64,000 nucleotides of DNA, taken from positions 372,001 through 436,000 of the forward strand of contig BAAHQB010000010.1 of the NCBI GenBank assembly GCA_054601695.1, written 5' to 3'. The translations under genes were made by a program, and so were the position numbers. The stretch is from Amorphochlora amoebiformis. Lineage: Eukaryota > Cercozoa > Chlorarachniophyceae. Under the pieces are notes generated by a model that saw only the letters and a program-made list of their open reading frames with translations, did not search any database and had not been told where the DNA came from. Below, one piece after another: positions 63,080-64,000 of this stretch. How positions within the stretch are numbered: position 1 is the first letter of the stretch; the number at the start of each line of letters is the position of its first letter.

Positions 63080-64000
<921 letters not shown>

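Overview
This window is nuclear DNA of an intron-rich eukaryotic microbe. Every well-supported gene is cut into many short exons with GT-AG introns in all three phases. The encoded proteins are eukaryotic (26S proteasome ATPase Rpt1, a Golgi-type GT13 glycosyltransferase, a secretory serine carboxypeptidase, a cyclophilin). TTAGGG/CCCTAA telomere-type repeats are scattered through introns and spacers. I cannot place the organism beyond 'protist or alga-like genome with TTAGGG-type repeats'. Most of the 64 kb is (AT)n and related simple sequence lying inside introns, so nearly all long open frames rich in Tyr-Ile, Arg-Ala, Ser-Leu, Lys or Phe are repeat artefacts. The genes were rebuilt by joining exons whose splice sites and reading phases agree.

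Layout. 16-59: possible exon of a plus-strand gene. 381-743 (-): small Cys-rich protein, 85 aa, two exons. 995-21851 (+): serine carboxypeptidase, 20 exons, 434 aa, spread over 21 kb by repeat-filled introns, including a 1-kb (CG)n array at 9485-10547. 21852-23145: convergent spacer, CTAG-rich and then AT repeat. 23146-26378 (-): GnT-I/GT13-like glycosyltransferase, 13 exons, 540 aa. 26510-28929 (+): proteasome Rpt1, 9 exons, 437 aa. 28930-29425: CTAG-rich spacer. 29426-44934 (-): a 34-exon chain for a 1106-aa protein with a TULIP/HAM1-like lipid-binding fold in its C-terminal third. 45197-60127 (+): membrane-anchored CS-domain plus cyclophilin fusion, 21 exons, 481 aa. 60128-62475: spacer with inverted repeats and one orphan coding-like stretch. 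62476 to beyond 62788 (+): start of an unidentified gene that leaves the window.

Genes alternate strictly (-)(+)(-)(+)(-)(+) from 381 to 60127, with divergent starts only 131-262 bp apart (744-994, 26379-26509, 44935-45196) and convergent ends. The carboxypeptidase, the GnT-I-like enzyme and the membrane cyclophilin all belong to the secretory pathway, so the window is enriched in ER/Golgi proteins. There is no operon-like functional cluster.

The most interesting points are a GT13 enzyme lacking both its metal-binding and catalytic-base acids, a CS-cyclophilin fusion lacking the catalytic Arg, a long (CG)n array with no A on the transcribed gene's coding strand, telomere-like repeats used as intron filler, and CTAG-rich sequence immediately after each plus-strand gene.
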